A DNA stretch of 64,000 bases from Micromonospora cathayae (GTDB lineage: Bacteria; Actinomycetota; Actinomycetes; Mycobacteriales; Micromonosporaceae). The notes beneath the pieces are model-generated. The model saw only the letters and a program-made list of their open reading frames with translations. It was not told the DNA's origin and ran no database searches. The stretch is from the NCBI RefSeq assembly GCF_028993575.1, contig NZ_CP118615.1:6415001-6479000 (forward strand). Reading direction: 5' to 3'. Below are positions 1 to 6,698 of the stretch, in pieces. Position 1 is the stretch's first letter. Each line of letters opens with the position of its first letter. The translations under genes were made by a program, and so were the position numbers.

Positions 1-2254
1 ACCGCGCGGAGTAGGTGATCTTCTGTGCGAAGTCGTTGCCCCGGCCGAAGAGCAGCCGGACCATCTGCACGATCTCCTCGGCGTGGTTGTCGTCCCGGGC
101 GAAGATCAGGGTCTTCGGCACCGTGTTCCGACCGGGGAAGATCTCGGTGAACAGCTTGTCCCGGAAGGTCTCCAGCACCAGCTTGAGCTGCCCTTTCGAG
201 ATGACCGACTTACCGACCTGCTCCCCGCCGTAGGTGAAGTCGTCCTCCAGCTCCTGGTAGCGCTCGGCCCGGGTGCGCCGGTCCCGCATCGGTACCACCG
301 TGCCGGCCTCGATCTTCTCCCCGCCCTCGGTGATCGCGGTCTTGATCCGGTACACGTCGAAGCCGACGTTGACCCCGTCGGCGACCGCCTCCTCGTAGCT
401 GTACTGCGACACCAGGTTCTGCTGGAAGAAGCCGAGGGTCTGCTTGACCGGCGTGGCGGTCAGCCCGACCACGAAGGCGTCGAAGTACTCGATCACCGCC
501 CGCCACTTGCCGTAGATCGAGCGGTGGCACTCGTCCACCACGATCAGGTCGAACGTCTCCGGCGGGATGCGCGGGTTGTAGGCGACCTCGGCCGGTGCGT
601 CCAGGTCGTAGCTGTCGTACGCGGCGTCGTCGGTGTCCGCTTCCGGCAGCTCGACGCCGCGCAGCGCCCCGTACAGGCGCTGGATCGTGGAGATCACCAC
701 CGTGGAGGAGTCGACCAGGCCGGCCCCGGTGAGCCGGTCGACGGGGAACAGTTCGGTGAACTTCCGCCCGTCGTCCGGGGTCTGGTAGCCCGCGTACTCC
801 CGCAGGGTCTGCCGGCCGAGGTTGTTCCGGTCGACCAGGAACAGGATCCGGCCGGCGCGGGCGTGCCGGAGCAGCCGGTAACTGGCGGTCACGGCGGTGA
901 AGGTCTTCCCCGCCCCGGTGGCCATCTGCACCAGCGCACGCGGCCGGTCGTCGGCGAGCGCCCGTTCCAGTCCATCGACCGCGTCGGCCTGGGCCGGGCG
1001 CAGGCCGAGCCGGTCCAGCGCCGGCATCCGCCGCAGCCGGGCCCGCAACGTCGGCGCGTCCGGGTCGCCCTCCGCCTCCCGCATCCAGCGCTTGAGGGTC
1101 TCCGGCTGGTGGAAGGCGAAGACCTCCCGGGTACGCGGGAACGGGTCGAGCCCGTTGACGAAGGTGGTCTCGGTGCCGGTGGCGACGTACCCGAACGGCA
1201 GCGGCCTGTCCCGCAGCCAGGCGTTGAGCTTCTGCTCGCGGGTGAGCCCCTTCTGGTACCGGTCGAGCTGCGCTTCCGCGCCGCGCGGCGCGGTGCCCTC
1301 CCGCTTGGCCTCGATCACTCCGACCAGGCGCTGGTCGACGTAGAGCAGGTAGTCGGCCCGGCCGGTCGCCAGGGTCACCTCCCGGACGGCGACGCCCCCA
1401 CTGTCCGCAAACAGGTTGAGGTCACGCTCGTCCTGCACCTCCCAGCCGGCGGCGCGGAGCTGACGGTCGATCTCCTCGCGGGTCTGCGCCTCGTTCAACG
1501 GCTCCCGGGACGCCCGGCGGGCGCGGGCGATGAACTCCTCCCGTCGGGCCGCCGACACCTTCGCCGCCGGCCGGTCCTCGAACGCCCGTTCCGCCGCCTG
1601 GGCGGCCGGCTCCAGCTTCGCCACCAGCTCGGCCGCCGCACCCCGACGGGCGTCCGCCTCGCGGACCGCCCGCTGCGCGTCCGCCGTCGCGTCGGCACGG
1701 GCCTGCGCCAGCGACGGCTTGTCGGCCAGCAGCAGCTTCGTCTCGGCCAGTTCGCGCTGGTAGCGGTCGAGCTCCGCCTGGAGGCCCTCCGCGACGCTCG
1801 CCGGCACCTGCCGGGGCTGCGGCGTGGGCGGGACGAAACCGATCGGGGTACGGTCACCGGTCAGCGCGCGGTGGAACCAGACGCCCAGATCGAAGCAGGT
1901 ACGCAGCAGTTCCAGCGCCTGACGTACCTCACTGAGGTGGTCGTGGACGGCCTGGTTGCCGGTGTCGCGGAGCCGGTCGAAGGCGGCGTAGACGTTCGGG
2001 GTGAGCGTGCCGTCGGCGTACAGCGCCTCCACCCGGTGGTAGAAGCTGCTGCTCTGGGGCTTGGCGGATGTGCGGTGCACCAGGTCACGGGCGAGCACGT
2101 CACCGAACGCCCGCGCCTTGAACATCGCCGACTGCGCGTCCAGGTAGACGAGCAGCTCAGCACCTGCTCCGTACCAGACCAGCAGCGGATGATCCGCCAA
2201 GAAACCGAAGTTGGCGGACTGTTCCGCCAGACGCCTGACCTGCCGAGGATCCAC
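1..2254 (-). CDS. hsdR: Type I restriction enzyme R subunit-like DEAD/DEAH helicase (3' end beyond window)
   Basis: The minus frame reads open from a GTG at 2254 (GGAGAG just upstream) to the window edge, about 751 codons, so the C-terminus is missing. In order it shows an N-terminal DUF4145-like part (NFGFLADHPLL near residue 15), a charged coiled stretch around residues 190-260, an HSDR_N-like nuclease part (VGVIEAKREG near residue 315), then superfamily 2 helicase motifs: Walker A MATGAGKTFT near residue 445, VDECH near 570 and VVGLTATP near 590. In type I systems this subunit translocates and cuts DNA with HsdM and HsdS. Neither partner is in the window; they could lie beyond the left edge. 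A solitary helicase-nuclease defence protein is the alternative. Confidence 0.85.
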   Translation of the reverse strand, partial: MDPRQVRRLAEQSANFGFLADHPLLVWYGAGAELLVYLDAQSAMFKARAFGDVLARDLVHRTSAKPQSSSFYHRVEALYADGTLTPNVYAAFDRLRDTGNQAVHDHLSEVRQALELLRTCFDLGVWFHRALTGDRTPIGFVPPTPQPRQVPASVAEGLQAELDRYQRELAETKLLLADKPSLAQARADATADAQRAVREADARRGAAAELVAKLEPAAQAAERAFEDRPAAKVSAARREEFIARARRASREPLNEAQTREEIDRQLRAAGWEVQDERDLNLFADSGGVAVREVTLATGRADYLLYVDQRLVGVIEAKREGTAPRGAEAQLDRYQKGLTREQKLNAWLRDRPLPFGYVATGTETTFVNGLDPFPRTREVFAFHQPETLKRWMREAEGDPDAPTLRARLRRMPALDRLGLRPAQADAVDGLERALADDRPRALVQMATGAGKTFTAVTASYRLLRHARAGRILFLVDRNNLGRQTLREYAGYQTPDDGRKFTELFPVDRLTGAGLVDSSTVVISTIQRLYGALRGVELPEADTDDAAYDSYDLDAPAEVAYNPRIPPETFDLIVVDECHRSIYGKWRAVIEYFDAFVVGLTATPVKQTLGFFQQNLVSQYSYEEAVADGVNVGFDVYRIKTAITEGGEKIEAGTVVPMRDRRTRAERYQELEDDFTYGGEQVGKSVISKGQLKLVLETFRDKLFTEIFPGRNTVPKTLIFARDDNHAEEIVQMVRLLFGRGNDFAQKITYSAR

Positions 2255-2360
2255 GACTCTCCACGTCCACTGTGAACGATGAACAGTCCAGACTAGAGAG
2301 TTGATCTCGGATCCGCTGTCCCCCGAATGGGGGTCAGAACCGTGCCACCACCCGTGACAG

Positions 2361-2783
2361 TCATCCCGCCACGGGGCGCACCGCCTGCACCACGGCGGCA
2401 AGCTCCTGCGCGTCGACCGCCTCGGGGGCGGCGAGGACGTTCACCCCGACACCCGGTTCGACCAGCCAGTACGCCTCGGTCGCCCCGATCAGGCCGGACA
2501 GGTCACCGTGCCGGAACTCGGTCAGCGTCGGGTCGTCGGCGGCCCGCTCGTGGTATCCGGCCAGGAAATCGCCCAGGTCGGCGAGGGTGGCGAGACGGTC
2601 ACCGCGCAGCACGTGCACCCGCAGGTCGACGCTGGCGCCCTCGGCGGTCTCCCGCTCCCACATCCGGGACGCGAAGCGGACGTCGTCCCACTCGGTGGCG
2701 AAGTCCGTCACCAGGTCACCGACGCCGGCCGGCACGTACCCGACCCGGAACCCGTCCAGCTCCCCACCCGACCGCTCCACCAC
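2361..2783 (-). CDS. Hypothetical protein, 140 aa
   Basis: An acidic soluble protein starting at GTG 2783 with GGGGAGAG about seven bases upstream. It has no signal peptide or membrane segment. The centre carries alternating strand-like segments (VDLRVHVLRGDRL, AYWLVEPGVGVNVLAA) compatible with a small alpha/beta fold, and ends with AELAAVV-type helix. I do not recognise the family. It lies about 100 bp from the restriction gene start in the same orientation and could be its own unit. Codon use is GC-rich like the core genes, unlike the next gene. Confidence 0.6.
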   Translation of the reverse strand: MVERSGGELDGFRVGYVPAGVGDLVTDFATEWDDVRFASRMWERETAEGASVDLRVHVLRGDRLATLADLGDFLAGYHERAADDPTLTEFRHGDLSGLIGATEAYWLVEPGVGVNVLAAPEAVDAQELAAVVQAVRPVAG

Positions 2784-2900
2784 GCCACTCTCCCCGCAGC
2801 TCGCCCGACCGCCACGATCGGCTCAAGCCACCACTGTAGACCTTAGGTACTGACCGTCCAGATGGGACGGGAACAGTCCACGATCTGCGGCTGCCTCAGT

Positions 2901-3359
2901 TCAGCCCGCCGCCTCGGCCCGATCAAGGTAGTTCCACCACTTCTCGTCGTCACGCCGGTTGGATGACAGCAAATCAGCCGCGCAGACGAACGCGAGAATG
3001 ATGATGTTCTCGGCCGGCACCGCACCCACGAACGGCTCACCACGCACCAGGCGCGACAGGAAGGTTGTCACTTCTGCCAGAGTCGATTCGGCCCAGCCCT
3101 CGTCAGCGACGATCTCGTCCGCGACTTCCTGAACGTGCTGCTTTGCCGGGTCGGCACCCTGGACGGCCTCCGCCAACGCCTGGCGTTAGGCGTCAATCGC
3201 TCCGACCAACGCGCCGGCACCCGCGCCCTCCCGTGCACCGGCGACAAGAGTCCGAGCCTCGGTGACGTCCTGGGCGGCAGCCGCCGTCTTGGCGCGCGCC
3301 TCGTCCAACTTCTGCGAGGCGGTCGACAGTCTCGCGATCATCTCCGCCGCGCTGCTCAG
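2901..3359 (-). pseudogene. Small DUF6244-like gene interrupted by an in-frame stop
   Basis: One minus-strand frame runs from a CTG at 3359 (GGGAGGG upstream) to a TGA at 2901, but an in-frame TAA sits at 3186-3188. The first part (57 aa) begins MSSAAEMIARLSTASQKLDE and is an Ala-rich amphipathic helix. After the stop the frame continues RQALAEAVQGADPAKQHVQE, the expected continuation of the same helical family, then a different tail ending EKWWNYLDRAEAAG. The second part could restart at TTG 3176 (91 aa). The join reads as one ancestral protein, so I call it broken; two short coupled genes, or a sequencing error at 3186, are alternatives. The DUF6244 assignment is from memory of the motif and is tentative. 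AT content is higher than in neighbouring genes. Confidence 0.5.
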
Positions 3360-3532
3360 ACGCCCTCCCCTGGTTCAGCCGAAATCCAGCCAGGCCCACC
3401 CACCACCTTGACCACCACGCAGCGTATGGGATCGATCATCAACAGGCCGCCCGGTGATGGAAGCACGACTTCAGGCGCCAACGTCAGCCGATCGTGGTGG
3501 TGAACTGCCTCAAGGGGAGGGCCATTGGCCAC
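3356..3532 (-). CDS. Possible small hypothetical protein, 58 aa
   Basis: The frame starts at GTG 3532 (a TTG lies one codon upstream) and ends at TGA 3358-3356, reading MANGPPLEAVHHHDRLTLAP at the start. Its stop overlaps the CTG start of the next ORF (CTGA), as in translational coupling. Only a weak ribosome binding site is visible. The composition looks coding (GC-rich third positions, few rare codons), but the ORF is short and I recognise no domain. It sits downstream of the GntR gene and may belong to its transcript. Confidence 0.35.
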   Translation of the reverse strand: MANGPPLEAVHHHDRLTLAPEVVLPSPGGLLMIDPIRCVVVKVVGGPGWISAEPGEGV

Positions 3533-3744
3533 CAAGATCAGCCCGCATCCTGCCCATTCAGACGCCGAACGCGACCGGCGAAGGCACTCCAGCCGGTGTG
3601 ATCAACACGAGGTGCGGGTATCTCGGGGCATCCGCCCCGCACGGATAGGCCGACCTGGCCGCAACTGCGCCGGGCACCAAGAACCCATCCTCCCCGGGCT
3701 GAACGAGGAGGCGAGGGGCAGCGAGCAAACGACGCGCAGCCCGG

Positions 3745-3963
3745 CTAACGCTCAGCCACGTACACGCCTACACCAGGCACGCCGACAACGAGACCTTCCG
3801 CTTTCAAGGTCAACATGGCGTTGCGCACGACGATCGACGACACGCCGTGGATCTGGCAGAGCTGAGCCGTGCTCGGCAGCTTCTCACCGGGCGACAGCTC
3901 ACCTGAGGCAATCTGCTTGCGAATGTGGTCGGCAAGCTCGGCCCACTTCGGGCTTGGTGGCAT
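3745..3963 (-). CDS. Single-domain GntR-family transcriptional regulator, 72 aa
   Basis: The protein is only a winged helix-turn-helix of the GntR type: helices over WAELADHIRKQIASGEL (7-23), recognition region LCQIHGVSSIVVRNAMLTL (35-53) and a wing ending GVPGVGVYVAER. It lacks the C-terminal effector domain of full GntR proteins. Short KorSA-like and YtrA-like GntR repressors of actinomycete mobile elements have this architecture, so it may be a remnant of an integrative element. The start ATG has GGGAG seven bases upstream. The divergent intergenic region (3964-4228) carries a repeated TTATCG/GATAG array that is its likely operator. Confidence 0.85.
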   Translation of the reverse strand: MPPSPKWAELADHIRKQIASGELSPGEKLPSTAQLCQIHGVSSIVVRNAMLTLKAEGLVVGVPGVGVYVAER

Positions 3964-3970
3964 GGCGATA

Positions 3971-4087
3971 CTCCCTGGTCAGCACCGCCATTCGACCATC
4001 TCTCACCTTGTTATCGCAAGTGATAGCTTGACTGCGATAGCTTGTTATCGTAGGGTCCGAAATCGGCCGGCTCCCTGGTCAGCGCCG
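3971..4087. repeat. 17-bp direct repeat bracketing the operator region
   Basis: CTCCCTGGTCAGCACCG at 3971-3987 recurs as CTCCCTGGTCAGCGCCG at 4071-4087, 16 of 17 bases identical and exactly 100 bp apart. The pair brackets the TTATCG-type operator array. It may be a duplication scar or a second binding site; nothing else here identifies it. Confidence 0.6.
4007..4056 (+). promoter_or_regulatory. GntR operator array with overlapping promoter
   Basis: CTTGTTATCG occurs at 4007-4016 and 4041-4050, and GATAGCTTG at 4022-4030 and 4036-4044. They form two palindromes: TATC-N6-GATA at 4012-4025 and CGATA-N6-TATCG at 4035-4050. A candidate plus-strand promoter, TTGACT (4028-4033), 17-bp spacer, TAGGGT (4051-4056), overlaps the array. 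A GntR dimer bound here would block the operon starting at 4229 and could control its own divergent gene. The palindromes are seen directly; the binding protein is inferred from adjacency and from the operator style of actinomycete GntR repressors. Confidence 0.6.
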
Positions 4088-4228
4088 TGGAGTTGGTCAG
4101 TTCCCCGCAATGAGCGCCCGGTCGACCCGCTTCCCCCTGGTCGGCCGGGCGTGCCGGAGCCTGCCCGCACGCGGCCCAGCCCGATCCCTGTCCACGAGCG
4201 CAGCAAGGAGCAGACGGGAGACGTACCC

Positions 4229-4408
4229 ATGGAACACCTGTCCGACTTCGCGTCCGCGCAGGACGTCGAAGACGCCGAGGACATCCTGTTCGCCCATCCC
4301 GCCCGTCGGGTGGCCCGCTGGGTCTGCGGCTGCGGCGAGGAGTACCCCTGCCCCGAGGTGCGCTTCGCGCTGCTGGTCAAGGGGACCACCAGGAAAGACG
4401 CCGCGTGA
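4229..4408 (+). CDS. Small Cys-containing hypothetical protein, 59 aa
   Basis: The ATG at 4229 has GGGAG eight bases upstream; the longer open frame upstream covers the operator and was rejected. The N-terminal half is acidic and helical; the C-terminal half has WVCGCGEEYPCPEVR (residues 31-45), a C-x-C-G-x4-C motif that may bind a metal. The stop overlaps the next start (GTGA), so the two are translationally coupled. It is the first gene downstream of the GntR operator array. No function is known to me. Confidence 0.7.
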   Translation: MEHLSDFASAQDVEDAEDILFAHPARRVARWVCGCGEEYPCPEVRFALLVKGTTRKDAA

Positions 4409-5190
4409 ACCGGGGCCACTTCACCTCGTACGCGCAGCAGCGGATCGACGACGCGCGGCGCGACCTGGCCGCGCACCGGACCGTCCGGTACACCGGGGTC
4501 TGCCGGCAGTGCGGGCGGCCCGGTCCCTGCGACGAGCAGCGCGCCGCGCGACAGCGGCTCGTGTACTACACCACCCGGTTGCCGGACGAGACGGTCGACG
4601 AGTTGCGCACCGCCTGGCTGGCGCTGATCGCGGCGAACGACCGGGCCGGCGCGTATCTGCACGGGGCCAGCCGCTGGCCGGGGCGACGGCTGCCCTGGCA
4701 GGACGCGGTGACCGAGTGTTGGCGGGCGCTCGGGGCGGTCCACGCCGGGCTGGCCGAGGCGCGTGCCGACCCGGCCACCCCGGGTGGCCCGACCAGTGTG
4801 CTGGCCGGGCTGGGGCTGGCCCGCGCCGACGCGGACCGGGCCGCCGCGTTGGCCGCGCGGGTGCGGCGGCGGCTCGGCGCGGCCGAGGACCTGCTGCGGC
4901 GTACCGGACGAACGGACGCCCTGATCGCGGCCCGGCGGTTCGCGGCGGCGGGCCGGCGGTTGGACCTGGTCGCCGCGCGGCTCGCGGTGGGCGCGCGACA
5001 CATCGACCGGTACACAGCGGGACTGGCCGGCACACCGGAGCCGGCCCGGCCGGTGCCGAGGGTGGCCCCGGCCCTGCCGGAGGAGATCGCGGCCGGAGTA
5101 CGGGCGGCGACCCGCCTGGTGCGGGCCCGTCGCCGTCGGGAACGGCCCGGCTGGTGGAGACGAACCATCGCGATGGAGGAACGATCATGA
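4405..5190 (+). CDS. Hypothetical protein with N-terminal Cys motif, 261 aa
   Basis: A highly basic, Arg- and Ala-rich protein of mostly long predicted helices. Residues 30-43 contain GVCRQCGRPGPCDEQR, a CxxCG-x3-C cluster related in spacing to the cluster of the preceding small protein, so both may bind a metal or share an origin. The rest (about 60-250) is helical with repeated AARR-type segments and no transmembrane stretch. It starts at GTG 4405 overlapping the previous stop and ends overlapping the next ATG (ATGA), so it is the middle gene of a coupled operon. It is probably cytoplasmic. I do not recognise the family. Confidence 0.7.
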   Translation: MNRGHFTSYAQQRIDDARRDLAAHRTVRYTGVCRQCGRPGPCDEQRAARQRLVYYTTRLPDETVDELRTAWLALIAANDRAGAYLHGASRWPGRRLPWQDAVTECWRALGAVHAGLAEARADPATPGGPTSVLAGLGLARADADRAAALAARVRRRLGAAEDLLRRTGRTDALIAARRFAAAGRRLDLVAARLAVGARHIDRYTAGLAGTPEPARPVPRVAPALPEEIAAGVRAATRLVRARRRRERPGWWRRTIAMEERS

Positions 5191-5678
5191 AGAGTGCCGA
5201 GGCGGCCCTGCGCAGTCTGGCCCACGGTCGGGTGGACCGGCACGACCGGCGGGTACGCGGCTTCGCCGACGACGAGTGGCGGCGGTACGCGGACCTGCTG
5301 GCCGGGGCGTTGCTGGTGTCCGCGCGGCGGCGGTTCGGGCCGGAACCGGACCGGGGGCCGCTGATCCGGTTCGTGGCCTCGGCCCGGGAGCGGTACGACA
5401 CCACCGGCCTGGAGGTGGACCCGACCCGGGCCGAGGCGATCCTGCTGGCGGCGATCGGGGAGGGGCCGGGCCCGCCCGAGGACGCCGCCACGTTGACCGC
5501 CCGGACCCTGCTGCTGCTCGGGCTGCTGGAGGACGAGGGGATGCCGGCCGACGCCCTCGACGACCTGCTTACCTCGGCCTGGACCACCGCCGAAGGTGCC
5601 CCGACCACCACCGGCGGCGCAGCCCCGACCACCGCTGAAGCGGCGACGGAAGACGGCCCGGCGGCCGAGCGTCCCTGA
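5187..5678 (+). CDS. Hypothetical protein, 163 aa
   Basis: The ATG at 5187 has GGAGGA six bases upstream and overlaps the previous gene's TGA. The first 125 residues form a helical domain (FADDEWRRYADLLAGALLVS, AILLAAIGEGPGPPEDAATL); residues 126-163 are a low-complexity Thr/Ala/Pro/Glu tail. It has no signal peptide. It is the last gene of the GntR-controlled three-gene operon, and a strong hairpin overlaps its stop codon. The function is unknown; an accessory gene of a mobile element is possible. Confidence 0.7.
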   Translation: MKSAEAALRSLAHGRVDRHDRRVRGFADDEWRRYADLLAGALLVSARRRFGPEPDRGPLIRFVASARERYDTTGLEVDPTRAEAILLAAIGEGPGPPEDAATLTARTLLLLGLLEDEGMPADALDDLLTSAWTTAEGAPTTTGGAAPTTAEAATEDGPAAERP

Positions 5679-5700
5679 TGGAACGGTCGGCCGCCGGGCC
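5655..5700. terminator. Bidirectional hairpin terminator
   Basis: GGCCCGGCGGCCGA (5655-5668) pairs perfectly with TCGGCCGCCGGGCC (5687-5700), a 14-bp stem with an 18-nt loop that contains the stop codon of the plus-strand operon. It lies between that operon and the convergent hydrolase gene. There is no U tract, as usual for GC-rich actinomycetes. Confidence 0.65.
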
Positions 5701-5743
5701 CGGGGGTGGTGGTAGGAGGTTCGAGGGGGTGGCGGCTCCAGAG

Positions 5744-6568
5744 TCAGCCGGTGACGGCGTTCAGGGCGGGCAGGTAGCCGTAGCGGTAGCCGTCGGCGTT
5801 CGGGTGGTACGCCTCGATCAGCCCGGTCACGTCCTTGATCCACGGGCTGCTGGCGCAGACGCCGTGGCCGGCGAAGTAGGACCGGGTGTCGGCGAAGGTG
5901 GCGCCGGCCGCGGCGGCCCGGCCGGCGGTGACCGAGGCGAGCAGGTCGGCCGCCTCGTTGATCTTCGTACGCTTGGTGCTGCTCATGGCGAGCGCGCCGC
6001 ACCAGCCGGTCTCGAACAGGCGGGGGTAGCCGAGCACGATCAGCCGGGCGTTCGGGGCCCGGCTGCGGATCGCCGCGTAGGTGGCGTCGAGCCGGCCGGG
6101 CAGTACGGTGGTGGTGAACGTCCTGGCCTCGTCGACCCGCCGCACGCAGTCCGACTCGCTGCTGAACCGGCAGGTGGACATGATGTCGGCGAAGCCGGCG
6201 TCGTTGCCGCCGATGGTGATGGTGACCAGGGTGGTGCTGGTGCTCAACGGACCGAGCTGGTTGTTGAGCACGTCGGCGGTGACCGCGCCACCGCAGGCCG
6301 GGAACGCGAAGCTGGTCACCTGGTGCTGGGCGGCCCACAGCGGGGCGTACGAACGGTCGCTGCGCAGGCAGGTGGACAGGTCGTAGTCGCCGGCACCGAC
6401 GCCGGAGGAGTACGAGTCACCGAGGGCGACATAGTGCACGGCGGTGGCGCCGGGGGCGGCCCGGGTGGCGGCGGAGGCAGCGGCGGCCGGGACGAGCACG
6501 ACCCCGAGCACGGCCGCGAGCAGGGCGGCCAGCAGGATGCGGGCGCGGGTGGGCGCACGGTGAGGCAT
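5744..6568 (-). CDS. Secreted SGNH/GDSL-family hydrolase, 274 aa
   Basis: A Sec signal peptide covers about residues 1-34 (basic start, hydrophobic ILLAALLAAVLGVVLV, Ala-x-Ala cleavage near 33). The mature part carries the SGNH blocks: block I YVALGDSYSSGVGAG with nucleophile Ser52, block III IGGNDAGF with Asn122, and block V YHPNADG with catalytic His255. Six cysteines (67, 92, 133, 141, 190, 238) suggest three disulfides, as in actinomycete extracellular esterases and lipases of this group. It should hydrolyse ester or acyl bonds outside the cell; the substrate cannot be read. RBS GGAGGA lies six bases before the ATG. The gene is monocistronic, with palindromes upstream at 6640-6675. Confidence 0.9.
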   Translation of the reverse strand: MPHRAPTRARILLAALLAAVLGVVLVPAAAASAATRAAPGATAVHYVALGDSYSSGVGAGDYDLSTCLRSDRSYAPLWAAQHQVTSFAFPACGGAVTADVLNNQLGPLSTSTTLVTITIGGNDAGFADIMSTCRFSSESDCVRRVDEARTFTTTVLPGRLDATYAAIRSRAPNARLIVLGYPRLFETGWCGALAMSSTKRTKINEAADLLASVTAGRAAAAGATFADTRSYFAGHGVCASSPWIKDVTGLIEAYHPNADGYRYGYLPALNAVTG

Positions 6569-6639
6569 GGACGGTCCTCCACGGGACGGGGGTGTGGTGG
6601 ATTCCTTCAGCCGCGCGCGTGGCCAGGGTCCGGGGGCGG

Positions 6640-6675
6640 TTACCAGGCGGTAATGCTATCGAAACATGCGCATGT
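6640..6675 (-). promoter_or_regulatory. Palindromes and possible promoter upstream of the SGNH hydrolase
   Basis: Two inverted repeats lie about 70-105 bp before the hydrolase start: TTACC-aggc-GGTAA (6640-6653) and the perfect 12-mer ACATGCGCATGT (6664-6675). On the minus strand TTTCGC and TAGCAT flank the second palindrome with about 17 bp between, a possible promoter. The segment is AT-rich for this genome. The assignment is inference from position. Confidence 0.35.
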
Positions 6676-6698
6676 GCGAAAGCTCACCACAAGGGAAT

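Noticed and set aside
83..2275. Very long plus-strand open frame opposite the restriction gene
   Set aside because: It is the antisense shadow of the R subunit frame, which has clear helicase motifs; the plus frame gives low-complexity Val/Leu/Arg/Gly protein without domains.
3525..4031. Plus-strand 168-codon frame across the GntR gene
   Set aside because: It overlaps the GntR gene and its operator entirely and shows no coding signature.
4566..6338. Minus-strand open frame across the unknown operon and the hydrolase
   Set aside because: It passes through two unrelated real genes and the terminator; composition is non-protein-like.
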